The notes beneath the pieces are model-generated. The model saw nothing but the letters and a program-made list of their open reading frames with translations, made no database searches and had not been told where the DNA came from. 7,997 bases of DNA, from assembly GCA_016210295.1 (NCBI GenBank), contig JACQUM010000125.1, forward strand, positions 1 to 7,997, written 5' to 3'. The stretch comes from Chloroflexota bacterium. Lineage in GTDB: Bacteria > Chloroflexota > Dehalococcoidia > UBA6926 > JACQUM01. Positions 1 through 7,443 of the stretch are shown here, piece after piece (the stretch's first letter is position 1; every line of letters starts with the position of its first letter). Both the position numbers and the translations under genes were made by a program.

Positions 1-708
1 GGCGCCTACGACGTCTCTGGCGTGGTGCAGGAGGCGATCCGCGCCGTCAAGAAGGCAGTCCCCAATCTGCTGGTCATCACCGATGTCTGCCTCTGCGAGT
101 ACACCTCCCACGGCCACTGCGGGATCGTGGTGGATGGCCAGCTTGATAACGACCGGACGCTGGGACTTCTTGCCCGAACTGCGATGTCCCACGTCGAGGC
201 CGGCGCCGACATGGTCGCCCCCAGCGCAATGATGGACGGCCAGGTGGCGGCCATCCGCCGGGCCCTGGATGTGGGAGGCTTCGGCCAGGTCCCCATCATG
301 GCCTATGCGGCGAAGTTCGCCTCCGCCTTCTTCAACCCCTTCAGGGATGCCGCCGACTCCGCTCCCCAGTTCGGCGACCGGCGCGGCTACCAGATGGACC
401 CCGCCAACGCGCGTGAGGCGCTGCGAGAGATCGAGCTGGACGCGGCCGAAGGGGCCGACATCCTCATGGTGAAGCCCGCGCTGGCCTACCTGGACGTCAT
501 CGCCCGGGCGCGGGAGCGCTTCCCGCATCCTCTCGCTGCCTACAGCGTGAGCGGGGAGTACGCCATGATCAAGGCGGCGACACGATTGGGTTGGCTGGAG
601 GAGAGAGCCGTCGTCCTGGAGACGCTGACAGCGATCAAACGCGCTGGAGCCGACCTCATCATCACCTACTTCGCCAGGGAGGCGGCGCACTGGCTGAAGG
701 AGACATGA
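1..708 (+). CDS. hemB: Delta-aminolevulinic acid dehydratase (porphobilinogen synthase), 5' end outside window
   Basis: This cytosolic enzyme condenses two 5-aminolevulinate molecules into porphobilinogen, the first common tetrapyrrole step. The reading frame is open from base 1, so 235 C-terminal residues are visible. E. coli HemB has 324 residues, so about 90 are missing upstream. Seen in the visible part: the zinc-cysteine motif DVCLCEYTSHGHCG (Cys30, 32 and 40 of the fragment), which marks the zinc-dependent class; APSAMMDGQV; the first active-site Lys in MAYAAKFASAF (Lys105); RGYQMDPAN; and the Schiff-base Lys in ILMVKPALAYLD (Lys158). Key catalytic residues are therefore present. The ATG at 22 is internal to the conserved domain and is not the start. 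The stop codon overlaps the hemL start (ATGA, 705-708), indicating coupled translation. The assignment is secure; only the 5' end is unknown. Confidence 0.97.
   Translation, partial: GAYDVSGVVQEAIRAVKKAVPNLLVITDVCLCEYTSHGHCGIVVDGQLDNDRTLGLLARTAMSHVEAGADMVAPSAMMDGQVAAIRRALDVGGFGQVPIMAYAAKFASAFFNPFRDAADSAPQFGDRRGYQMDPANAREALREIELDAAEGADILMVKPALAYLDVIARARERFPHPLAAYSVSGEYAMIKAATRLGWLEERAVVLETLTAIKRAGADLIITYFAREAAHWLKET
697..703 (+). promoter_or_regulatory. Candidate hemL ribosome binding site inside hemB
   Basis: AAGGAGA lies just before ATG 705 with only one or two bases between. This is closer than ideal. Re-initiation by ribosomes finishing hemB at the overlapping ATGA may matter more than this site for hemL translation. 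Confidence 0.4.
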
Positions 709-2045
709 AGGAGGAGACTTCTCGCAAGCTCTACACTCGCGCCGTGTCGCTGATGCCAGGCGGCGTCAGCTCCCCGGTGCGGGCCTTCGGCGCCGTCGGC
801 GGGACGCCCTCTTACATCGTCCGCGGGAGCGGCTCTCACCTCTGGGACGCCGATGGCAACGAGTACGTTGACTACGTCCTCTCCTGGGGCCCTCTCCTGC
901 TGGGCCACGCCCACCCTCGGGTCCTGGCAGCCGTTCAAGAAGCAGCCGCCAAAGGGACGACCTTCGGTGCTCCCACCGCCCTGGAGGTCGAGCTGGCCCA
1001 GCGGGTCGTGGAGGCGATGCCCTCCATCGAGAGAGTGCGGTTCGTCTCCTCTGGCACCGAGGCGACCATGACGGCGCTACGCATCGCTCGGGCGGCCACG
1101 GGGCGCGACCGGGTGATCAAGTTCGCGGGCTGTTACCACGGCCACGCCGATGCCTTCCTTGTCCAGGCAGGGTCCGGCGCCGCGACATTGGGCATTCCCA
1201 GCAGCTCCGGCGTCCCCGCTGCCCTGGCCGATCTCACCGTGGTGGCTTCGTACAACGACCTCGTCTCTGTCGAGGCCGCCTTTCAGCGCTACCCAGGCGA
1301 GATCGCCTGCGTCTTCGTGGAGCCTGTCGCCGCCAACATGGGCGTCGTCCCACCGGAGCCTGGGTTCCTGGAAGGTCTTCGAGATCTGAGCCGCAGCCAC
1401 GGCGCCCTTCTCATCTTCGACGAGGTCATCACCGGCTTCCGGCTCTCCTATCACGGCGCCCAGGGCCTCCATGGTATTCGGCCCGACCTGACCACCCTGG
1501 GCAAGGTCCTGGGGGGAGGCCTGCCCGTTGGGGCGGTGGGAGGCCGAAGAGAGCTCATGGAGATGCTGGCACCCACGGGTCCCGTGTACCAGGCGGGGAC
1601 CCTCTCGGGGAACCCTATAGCCATGGCGGCGGGGATCTGTACCCTGGATGAGCTGCGCAGGTCGGACCCCTATCCTGCCCTCGAGGATTCCTCCCGTGCC
1701 CTCGTCAAGGGGCTGAGAGAGGCCGCCCACAACGCCGGGGCGACCATTACCATCAACGGGGTTGGCTCTCTCCTCACGGTCTTCTTCCAACAGGAGGTCC
1801 GGCCAGTCCGGTCCTGGGCGGAGGCGGAGCGCGTCGACCGCCCGGCCTACGCCCGTTTCTTCCACGCCATGCGGGAGAGAGGGGTTTACCTACCTCCCTC
1901 TCAGTTCGAGGCGTGGTTCCTCTCTGCGGCGCACTCGGAGCTCGACATCGCTCAGACGGTACAGGCAGCCCATCAGGCCTTTGCCGCCGCGGTGAGCGGC
2001 GCCGTGGCAGAAACATCGTCCCTTCGGGCAGGACAGGAGAGGTGA
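705..2045 (+). CDS. hemL: Glutamate-1-semialdehyde 2,1-aminomutase
   Basis: This PLP-dependent class III aminotransferase-fold enzyme converts glutamate-1-semialdehyde to 5-aminolevulinate. It is the last step of the C5 route, so a glutamyl-tRNA reductase (HemA) must be encoded elsewhere. The protein has 446 residues (E. coli 426). Motifs in order: MPGGVSSPVRAF near the N-terminus, VSSGTEAT (about 114-121), CYHGHAD (143-149, PLP-ring region), FDEVITGFR (238-246, Asp239 for the pyridine nitrogen), and GKVLGGGLPVGAVGG with the Schiff-base Lys267, close to E. coli Lys265. YQAGTLSGNP follows. The frame is open upstream to 591, but ATG 705 gives the family-standard N-terminus and overlaps the hemB stop. 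The last ~18 residues (after AAHQAFAAAV) are a low-complexity tail beyond the conserved fold. hemQ follows after 6 bases. Confidence 0.97.
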   Translation: MKEETSRKLYTRAVSLMPGGVSSPVRAFGAVGGTPSYIVRGSGSHLWDADGNEYVDYVLSWGPLLLGHAHPRVLAAVQEAAAKGTTFGAPTALEVELAQRVVEAMPSIERVRFVSSGTEATMTALRIARAATGRDRVIKFAGCYHGHADAFLVQAGSGAATLGIPSSSGVPAALADLTVVASYNDLVSVEAAFQRYPGEIACVFVEPVAANMGVVPPEPGFLEGLRDLSRSHGALLIFDEVITGFRLSYHGAQGLHGIRPDLTTLGKVLGGGLPVGAVGGRRELMEMLAPTGPVYQAGTLSGNPIAMAAGICTLDELRRSDPYPALEDSSRALVKGLREAAHNAGATITINGVGSLLTVFFQQEVRPVRSWAEAERVDRPAYARFFHAMRERGVYLPPSQFEAWFLSAAHSELDIAQTVQAAHQAFAAAVSGAVAETSSLRAGQER

Positions 2046-2051
2046 GGGAGG

Positions 2052-2765
2052 ATGACACCAGGAAAAACAGCGGTAGACGAGTCGCGGCAGTTCGTGCGGT
2101 ACGCGTTCTATAAGGTTGCTCCCGAATGGCGCCGTCTGCCGACGGAGGAGAGGGCACGGAGCAAGAGCGAATTCGAGAAGGTCGTGCGAGAGATCGCTCA
2201 GGAGACCCTCATCCGTCCCTACAGCCTGGTGGGCACAAGGGGAGACGTCGATTTTCTGCTCTGGGAGGCGGCGGACACTCTTGACGACTTGCACCAGGTC
2301 GCGGCCAGGCTCAACCTCACCCACCTCGGCCGGCACAGCGAGCAGCCCTACTCCTACCTCGCGATGACCCGGATGTCTCCCTACGTTGGCCGCAGCCACT
2401 ACGAGGCCAGGGGACAGGAGCCCCTGAAGGTGCGCCCAACGGAGGCCAAGTACCTCTTCATCTATCCATTCGTGAAGACCCGCGAGTGGTACAAGCTCCC
2501 CCACGATTGGCGGCGCGTGATGATGGGGCAGCACGTCGCCATGGGGGGGAAGTTTCCCTCGGTGAAGATCAACACGGCCTACTCCTTCGGCCTGGACGAC
2601 CAGGAGTTCATGGTGGCCTTCGAGACCGACTCCCCTTCCGATTTCCTCGATCTCGTCATGGAGCTGCGCGAGTCCCAGGCCTCCGCCTACACCTTGCGGG
2701 ATACGCCGACCTTTAGCTGCATCGCCACGGACATCCAGAGCGCCCTGGATGCCGTCGCCGGCTGA
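2052..2765 (+). CDS. hemQ: HemQ/ChdC, coprohaem decarboxylase of the chlorite dismutase family
   Basis: The protein has 237 residues, the usual HemQ length, with the chlorite-dismutase/Dyp-like ferredoxin fold. HemQ oxidatively decarboxylates two propionates of Fe-coproporphyrin III to the vinyl groups of haem b, using H2O2 and a tyrosine radical. Seen: the proximal haem-ligand His161 in MMGQH; Tyr147 in EWYKLP, at the place of the catalytic Tyr in Bacillus-type HemQ (NWYMLP); and the conserved SFGLDDQEFMVAFETD block. Aligning on GLDD, the distal position that is Arg in true chlorite dismutases and Gln in Bacillota HemQ is Ile173 here (Asn174 if counted from the His). The distal Arg needed for chlorite breakdown is therefore absent, which supports HemQ. 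An in-frame stop at 2043 makes ATG 2052 the first ATG. The upstream stretch AGGAGAGGTGAGGGAGG is purine-rich. The position between hemL and hemE supports a haem role. Confidence 0.93.
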   Translation: MTPGKTAVDESRQFVRYAFYKVAPEWRRLPTEERARSKSEFEKVVREIAQETLIRPYSLVGTRGDVDFLLWEAADTLDDLHQVAARLNLTHLGRHSEQPYSYLAMTRMSPYVGRSHYEARGQEPLKVRPTEAKYLFIYPFVKTREWYKLPHDWRRVMMGQHVAMGGKFPSVKINTAYSFGLDDQEFMVAFETDSPSDFLDLVMELRESQASAYTLRDTPTFSCIATDIQSALDAVAG

Positions 2766-2776
2766 AGGCGGGTCAC

Positions 2777-3880
2777 ATGCCTCAGCCCGCGAACAGGAAG
2801 GAAGATGTGAAGGCTCCTCAGCGAGAGATGACCGGCGAGGAGCGCATGCTGGCGGCCTGCCGGCTTCAGCCCGTGGACGCGACGCCCATCTGGTTCATGC
2901 GCCAGGCGGGGCGCTGCTTTCCCGAGTACCGGCGGCTCAGGGAGAAGCACGAGATCCTCGCCATCGCCAAGACACCGGAGCTGTGCGCCCATGTCACCCT
3001 GCTGCCGGTGCAGCGCCTCCACGTCGACGCGGCGGTGATGTTCGCCGACATCATGTTGCCTCTGGAGGGCATGGGAGTGCCCTTCTCCATCGAGCCGGAG
3101 ATCGGCCCCATCATCCCCAACCCGATCCGCACCGAGGCGGACGTGGACAGAGTGCGCATCGTCAAGGCGGAGGAGGCGACACCTTACGTCTTTCAAGCCA
3201 TCCGCATCATCCGAAAGGAATTGGAGCACGAGGCGGCCCTGGTCGGTTTTTCCGGCGCGCCCTTCACCCTGGCCTGTTACATGATCGAGGGGCGGCCGTC
3301 GCGGGAGTACGCCCATGCCAAGGCCTTCATGTTCAGCCGCCCTGACCTGTGGCACCGCTTGATGGACAAGCTCACCGAGGTCGTCGTCCGCTACATGCGA
3401 GCGCAGGTGGCGGCCGGCGTCCAGGTAGCACAGCTCTTCGACAGCTGGGTGGGGGTGCTCAGTCCCCAGCAGTACCGTGAGTTCGTTTTCCCCTACGTCC
3501 ATCGCATCTTCGCCGAGGTGCGAGCCACGGGAGTCCCCAGCATCTACTTCGGTACCGGGGTCGCATCCCTCCTGGAGCTGATGGCCAGCGTGGGGAGCGA
3601 CCTTGTGAGCGTGGACTGGCGGGTTACTTTGGACCAGGCGTGGGACCGAATCGGCCATGACCGAGGCATCCAGGGGAACCTGGACCCGACAACGTTGCTG
3701 GCGCCTTTCGAGGTTGCTCGAGAGGCCGCCCGCGACATCCTTCACAGGGCGGGCGGAAGACCTGGCCACGTCTTCAACCTGGGCCACGGCGTTTTGCCGG
3801 AGACCGACCCAGACGATCTGGCCCGCCTGGTCGAATTCGTCCATCGCCGCAGCCGATCCCCGCTCTCCGAAGCGGGCTGA
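2777..3880 (+). CDS. hemE: Uroporphyrinogen III decarboxylase
   Basis: This cofactor-free TIM-barrel enzyme removes the four acetate carboxyls of uroporphyrinogen III to give coproporphyrinogen III. Numbering is from ATG 2777 (367 residues; family about 340-355). Seen: signature 1 PIWFMRQAGR (37-46), the catalytic Asp91 in MFADIMLPLEGMG, signature 2 GFSGAPFTLACYMIEG (157-172), QLFDSWVGVLSP, YFGTGV, VDWR, GNLDPTTLLAP, and the C-terminal FNLGHGVLPETDP with His337. The start is uncertain. ATG 2777 has only a weak upstream site. GTG 2807 (357 residues) is preceded by a strong AGGAAGG. ATG 2828 (350 residues) fits the family length best but has a poor site. All three lie before the conserved fold, so function is unaffected. 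hemQ ends 11 bases upstream of the longest form. Confidence 0.96.
   Translation: MPQPANRKEDVKAPQREMTGEERMLAACRLQPVDATPIWFMRQAGRCFPEYRRLREKHEILAIAKTPELCAHVTLLPVQRLHVDAAVMFADIMLPLEGMGVPFSIEPEIGPIIPNPIRTEADVDRVRIVKAEEATPYVFQAIRIIRKELEHEAALVGFSGAPFTLACYMIEGRPSREYAHAKAFMFSRPDLWHRLMDKLTEVVVRYMRAQVAAGVQVAQLFDSWVGVLSPQQYREFVFPYVHRIFAEVRATGVPSIYFGTGVASLLELMASVGSDLVSVDWRVTLDQAWDRIGHDRGIQGNLDPTTLLAPFEVAREAARDILHRAGGRPGHVFNLGHGVLPETDPDDLARLVEFVHRRSRSPLSEAG
2795..2801 (+). promoter_or_regulatory. Strong Shine-Dalgarno site favouring a GTG start for hemE
   Basis: AGGAAGG sits five bases before an in-frame GTG at 2807, inside the longest hemE frame. It is the best ribosome site in this interval and would give a 357-residue protein near the family length. 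It makes GTG 2807 a serious rival to ATG 2777. Confidence 0.5.
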
Positions 3881-3885
3881 ATCGA

Positions 3886-3895
3886 GGGGAGGAAG
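3886..3895 (+). promoter_or_regulatory. Ribosome binding site of the radical SAM gene
   Basis: GGGGAGGAAG lies in the 21-base gap after hemE, with its GGAGG core nine bases before ATG 3902. This is the widest gap in the operon. Nothing resembling a promoter or hairpin is seen in it. Confidence 0.7.
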
Positions 3896-3901
3896 AGCCT
3901 C

Positions 3902-4990
3902 ATGAACTATGACGAACGGCCCCTGTTGGTCTACTGGGAGGTCACCCAGGCGTGCGACCTGGCATGCCGACACTGCCGTGCCGACGCCGTCCCCTGGCGC
4001 CATCCTCAAGAGCTGTCGACCGAAGAGGGCCAAGCCCTCTTGGACCGACTCGTAGGCTTCGGGCAGCCTCTCCCGCACCTCGTTCTCACGGGCGGCGATC
4101 CCCTGAAGCGGCCCGATCTCTTCGATCTTATCGCCTACGCCCGCGGACTCGGCTTCACTGTAGCGGTCACTCCCAGCGGCACCTCTCTCTTGACCGAGGG
4201 GATCGTCCGACGGATGCGCGAGGCAGAGGTGTGGATGATGGCTCTGAGCCTGGACGGGTCCACTCCCGAACGGCACGACGCGGTGCGTGGGGTCTCGGGG
4301 AGCTTCGATCGGACCGTCCGCGCGGCGCGCTGGGCCAAGACCTTCGGCCTCCCTCTTCAGGTGAACACCTTGGTCTGCGGGGAGACCCTGGGCGACCTCC
4401 CTGCCATTTACAGCCTCATCGCTGAGCTGGGCGGCGCCCAATGGGCCCTCTTCTTCCTGATCCAAACGGGGCGCGGTCGAGTCTTGCGGGAGGTCACCCC
4501 AGAAGAGAGCGAGGAGGTCATGGCCTGGGTCTACGGGACGGCCCAGCACGCCCCCTTCCGCATTCGGACCACGGAGGCCCCCCACTATCGAAGGGTCGCC
4601 CTCCAACGAAGCGCGTCTGAAGGGAAGGGAGGGCCCGCGGCACAGCCTGTCGTTCAGGTCCGAGGAGCCTTTGGTATCAGGGATGGCAACGGCATCATGT
4701 TCGTCTCCCACACCGGCCGCGTCTATCCCGCGGGCTTCTTGCCCGTCAGCGCCGGACACGTCCGGCGCGATGATCCCGTCGAGGTGTATCGGCGATCCCC
4801 TCTCTTTCTGGCCCTTCGAGATCCAGCGCGGCTGAGAGGCAAGTGCGGGCTGTGCGAGTTTCGCTACGTCTGCGGGGGCTCGCGGGCTCGGGCTTATGCC
4901 GCGACCGGCGATCCTTTGGAGAGCGATCCTTTGTGCCCGTATCAATCGGTTCGTTATTCGGCCGTGCCAGCTCTATCGGGAGGTGCGTGA
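3902..4990 (+). CDS. Radical SAM/SPASM protein of the AhbD/NirJ/BA_1875-like type in a haem operon
   Basis: The protein has 362 residues. The N-terminal radical SAM core carries CDLACRHC (Cys18, 22, 25), which binds the [4Fe-4S] cluster used with S-adenosylmethionine. The glycine-rich LTGGDP follows (61-67). The C-terminal SPASM-like motif KCGLCEFRYVCGGSRARAYA...DPLC holds Cys315, 318, 324 and 345 for a second cluster. This GGSRARAYA-type ending is, from memory, shared by AhbD (anaerobic Fe-coproporphyrin III to haem), NirJ (haem d1 synthesis) and the TIGR04053/BA_1875 family. It is not the HemN architecture, so oxygen-independent coproporphyrinogen oxidase is unlikely. The family call rests on what is seen; the substrate is inferred from position between hemE and hemY. 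A good GGGGAGGAAG site (3886-3895) sits before ATG 3902. The stop overlaps the hemY start by one base (TGATG). The most likely role is coprohaem decarboxylation without oxygen, or maturation of a modified haem. Confidence 0.85.
   Translation: MNYDERPLLVYWEVTQACDLACRHCRADAVPWRHPQELSTEEGQALLDRLVGFGQPLPHLVLTGGDPLKRPDLFDLIAYARGLGFTVAVTPSGTSLLTEGIVRRMREAEVWMMALSLDGSTPERHDAVRGVSGSFDRTVRAARWAKTFGLPLQVNTLVCGETLGDLPAIYSLIAELGGAQWALFFLIQTGRGRVLREVTPEESEEVMAWVYGTAQHAPFRIRTTEAPHYRRVALQRSASEGKGGPAAQPVVQVRGAFGIRDGNGIMFVSHTGRVYPAGFLPVSAGHVRRDDPVEVYRRSPLFLALRDPARLRGKCGLCEFRYVCGGSRARAYAATGDPLESDPLCPYQSVRYSAVPALSGGA
4978..4984 (+). promoter_or_regulatory. Ribosome binding site of hemY inside the radical SAM gene
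   Basis: GGGAGGT lies five bases before ATG 4990, within the last codons of the preceding gene. It fixes the hemY start over the upstream open frame and, with the TGATG junction, indicates coupled translation. Confidence 0.75.
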
Positions 4991-6477
4991 TGGACAAGAC
5001 GAGGCTTAACGTCGCAATTGTAGGTGGAGGGGTCACGGGGCTCGCCACCGCTTACTATTTGGAGCAAGCTGCCAAGGCGGAAGGGTGGGACCTCCACGGT
5101 GTGCTTGTGGAGCAAGAGGGCAGCCTCGGAGGCAAGGCCCTCACCGTTGACGAAGGGGGGTTCCTCGTAGAGGGCGGTCCCGATGCCTGCCTCACACAAA
5201 AGCCGTGGGCTCTCTCTCTCGTCAAAGCCCTGGGGATGGAGGGGGAGATCGTCTTCCCTCGCGCCCAAGGAGTCTTTCTTCTCCACAGGGGCCAGCTTCA
5301 CCCGATTCCGCAAGGGCTCATCGGTCCGGTGCCGACGCGTCCATCGGCTCTGTGGAGAGCCTCGTTTCTCTCGTGGCGCGGAAAGCTCCGCGCCAGCCTG
5401 GAGCCGCTTGTTCCCCGGAGGGCCTCTGGAGAAGACGAGGCTTTGGGGGCCTTCCTCCGTCGCCGTTTGGGGGCGGAGGTGGCCCGGCGGCTGGTGGAGC
5501 CCTTCACAGCAGGTGTCTATCTGGCCGACGCCGAACGGCTCAGCCTCCGCGCCCTCTTCCCCACTCTGGCCGAGTGGGAGCGGCACTACGGAAGCCTTGC
5601 CGGAGGACTTCGGGCCAGGCGAGGCCTTTCCCAGGCCCATCCCCCTTCCATGAACCCCTTCTTCTCCTTGAGGAGGGGCATGGCGTCCCTCCCCCAAGCG
5701 GTCGCTCGCCATCTCGACCGGTTTACTGTCCTCCTCGGTAGGCGCGCCCTCGGACTGGCGCGAACCGGGGATGAGAGGCGTTTCGGCTACCGACTGTTTC
5801 TCGAGGGAGGCGATCCCATCGAAGCGGATTTCGTCGTGCTGGCTATCCCCGCACCCTACGCTGCGGCTTTGGTGCGTTCCTTCGCCCCCTCGGCCGCTTC
5901 GCTTCTGGACCAGATGACCTTCGCATCCGCGGCAAGCGTCGGTCTGGCCTTCCGACGGGAGGACGTCGCTCATCCCTTGAACGGGAGCGGGTTCGTGGTG
6001 CCGCGGGGAGAGCCCTCTCCGATCACTGCCTGCACCTGGTCTTCTGCCAAGTGGGAGGGACGTGCCCCGCAGGGCTGGGTTCTCCTCAGAGCCTTCGTCG
6101 GATGGGCCGAGGATAGCTCCTTCCTGGACATGGACGACCCTGCTCTCATCAAGAGTGTGACTGGGGCGCTGCGGCCCTTGATGGGGCTCGCCGGCGAGCC
6201 GGAACACGCGTGGGTCCAGCGATGGCCTGAGGCCATGCCTCAGTATCGGGTTGGCCACCTGGCCTGGCTGGACCGCGTCGAGCATGCCCTGGCAGGCTAT
6301 CCGGGTCTCTACGTGGCAGGCGCTTCCTATCGCGGCATCGGCATCCCAGATTGCGTGCGACAGGGAGAGGAGACGGCTCAGCGCCTTCGCCAGGCTGTCT
6401 CCCAACGTAGCAGAGGCGGGGAAGAGGCGTCCATCTCAGGGATCGGTCCTTCCCGCTCCGACCCGCCAAGGAGGTAG
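4990..6477 (+). CDS. hemY: Coproporphyrinogen III/protoporphyrinogen IX oxidase, FAD-dependent HemY (CgoX) type
   Basis: This FAD enzyme removes six electrons from a porphyrinogen using oxygen. In operons with hemQ the substrate is taken to be coproporphyrinogen III, giving coproporphyrin III. The protein has 495 residues (B. subtilis HemY 470). Seen: the Rossmann dinucleotide motif VAIVGGGVTGLATAYYL with Gly12, 14 and 17; EGGPDACLTQKPW; the interior CTWSSAKWEGRAP; RWPEAMPQY; and the C-terminal FAD-binding segment YVAGASYRGIGIPDCVRQGEE (from Tyr441). No transmembrane segment is obvious. The final ~30 residues (after RLRQAV) are a polar, low-conservation tail. The frame is open upstream to 4843, but ATG 4990 has a strong GGGAGGT five bases before it and starts directly before the Rossmann fold. 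Substrate preference is inferred from context. Confidence 0.94.
   Translation: MDKTRLNVAIVGGGVTGLATAYYLEQAAKAEGWDLHGVLVEQEGSLGGKALTVDEGGFLVEGGPDACLTQKPWALSLVKALGMEGEIVFPRAQGVFLLHRGQLHPIPQGLIGPVPTRPSALWRASFLSWRGKLRASLEPLVPRRASGEDEALGAFLRRRLGAEVARRLVEPFTAGVYLADAERLSLRALFPTLAEWERHYGSLAGGLRARRGLSQAHPPSMNPFFSLRRGMASLPQAVARHLDRFTVLLGRRALGLARTGDERRFGYRLFLEGGDPIEADFVVLAIPAPYAAALVRSFAPSAASLLDQMTFASAASVGLAFRREDVAHPLNGSGFVVPRGEPSPITACTWSSAKWEGRAPQGWVLLRAFVGWAEDSSFLDMDDPALIKSVTGALRPLMGLAGEPEHAWVQRWPEAMPQYRVGHLAWLDRVEHALAGYPGLYVAGASYRGIGIPDCVRQGEETAQRLRQAVSQRSRGGEEASISGIGPSRSDPPRR
6468..6475 (+). promoter_or_regulatory. Ribosome binding site of hemH, deciding the GTG start
   Basis: AAGGAGGT overlaps the end of hemY and lies five bases before GTG 6481. 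It is a near-perfect complement of the 16S rRNA 3' end and supports the GTG as the true start. Confidence 0.8.
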
Positions 6478-6480
6478 AAC

Positions 6481-7443
6481 GTGTCCGAGGCTACAGCCGT
6501 CCTCCTCATGGCCTACGGTACGCCGAGGAACCTGGAGGAGGTGGAGCCCTACTACCGGTCCATCCGAGGCGGACGGGCGCCAACTCAGGAGGAGGTTCGG
6601 GACCTGACAGAGCGATATCGGAAGGTGGGCGGCAAGACCCCTATGCTGGAGATTACCCAAGAGGTGAAGGAAAGGCTGGAGCGCCGGCTGAATGCGGAGG
6701 GAGGCCCCTACCACGTCTACGTGGGAATGAAGCACTGGCATCCCTTCGTTCAGGAGGCCGTGGAACGCGCCGCCGCCGAAGGGGTGGAGCGCCTCATCGG
6801 CCTCCCTCTCACCCCTCACTATTCGGAGATGAGCATTGGCGGCTATCGCAGCGCCGTGATGGACGCCCTTGGCTCGCTCCCCCACCGATTCCCTGTAAGC
6901 TTCGTCGAGAGCTGGTACGCAAACCCCCTTTTCATCGAGGCCATAGCTCAAAGGATCCTCGAGGCGACCAGGGGCTTCCCATCAGCCGACTTGGCGAGTA
7001 TCGAAGTGGTTTTCAGCGCCCACAGCCTTCCAAGAAGAATCAAGCAATGGAACGATCTCTACCCCGAAGAGCTGCGGCGAAGCTGCGAGGCCGTGGCCAA
7101 GGCTGCAGGATTGGCATCATGGCGGTTTACCTTCCAGAGCGCCGGCCATACGCGAGAGCCGTGGCTGGGGCCGGATATCATGGAGACCCTGGGCCTAGGA
7201 GAGCTCGGAAAGGCTGGGAAACAAGTCCTCATGGTGCCCATAGGATTCGTGACCGACAACCTGGAGATCCTCTTCGACATAGACGTCGAAGCCCAGGAGC
7301 TGGCCAAGGAGCTCGGCGTTCACCTGAGACGGACGGAGACCCTTAACGCCCACTCCGAGTTCATCGAAGCCCTCGCCGACATCGTCCTCCATGGAACAGG
7401 GGCGCGGGTTGTCGCACTGGACATCCAAGGCCAGGAGCCGTAG
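6481..7443 (+). CDS. hemH: Ferrochelatase, coproporphyrin (CpfC) type
   Basis: This soluble chelatase inserts Fe2+ into a porphyrin. In this operon the likely substrate is coproporphyrin III, giving coprohaem for HemQ. The protein has 320 residues from GTG 6481, which is preceded at ideal spacing by AAGGAGGT. Seen: LLMAYGTP with Tyr12, YYRSIRGGRAP, the catalytic His181 in FSAHSLPRR, FTFQSAGHTREPWLGPDI, and Glu262 in GFVTDNLEILFDID. These match B. subtilis CpfC positions Tyr13, His183 and Glu264 closely. There is no C-terminal extension and no cysteine set for a [2Fe-2S] cluster, unlike many animal or actinobacterial forms. It is the last gene of the operon, 3 bases after hemY. Confidence 0.96.
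   Translation: MSEATAVLLMAYGTPRNLEEVEPYYRSIRGGRAPTQEEVRDLTERYRKVGGKTPMLEITQEVKERLERRLNAEGGPYHVYVGMKHWHPFVQEAVERAAAEGVERLIGLPLTPHYSEMSIGGYRSAVMDALGSLPHRFPVSFVESWYANPLFIEAIAQRILEATRGFPSADLASIEVVFSAHSLPRRIKQWNDLYPEELRRSCEAVAKAAGLASWRFTFQSAGHTREPWLGPDIMETLGLGELGKAGKQVLMVPIGFVTDNLEILFDIDVEAQELAKELGVHLRRTETLNAHSEFIEALADIVLHGTGARVVALDIQGQEP

Noticed and set aside
4908..4933. Direct repeat GCGATCCTTTG, twice, 15 bases apart
   Set aside because: It falls inside the conserved SPASM end of the radical SAM protein, where GDPL and SDPL are both expected, so protein constraint explains it.
2687..4945. A very long open frame (752 codons) on the minus strand across hemE and the radical SAM gene
   Set aside because: It lies opposite two well-supported genes, its residues show no recognisable domain, and long antisense frames are common in GC-rich coding DNA.
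3902..4990. The radical SAM gene as hemN (oxygen-independent coproporphyrinogen oxidase)
   Set aside because: It lacks the HemN layout and instead carries a C-terminal four-cysteine SPASM motif of AhbD/NirJ type.
4954..6405. A 483-codon minus-strand open frame opposite hemY
   Set aside because: It is antisense to a confident FAD oxidase and has a composition typical of a codon-bias shadow.
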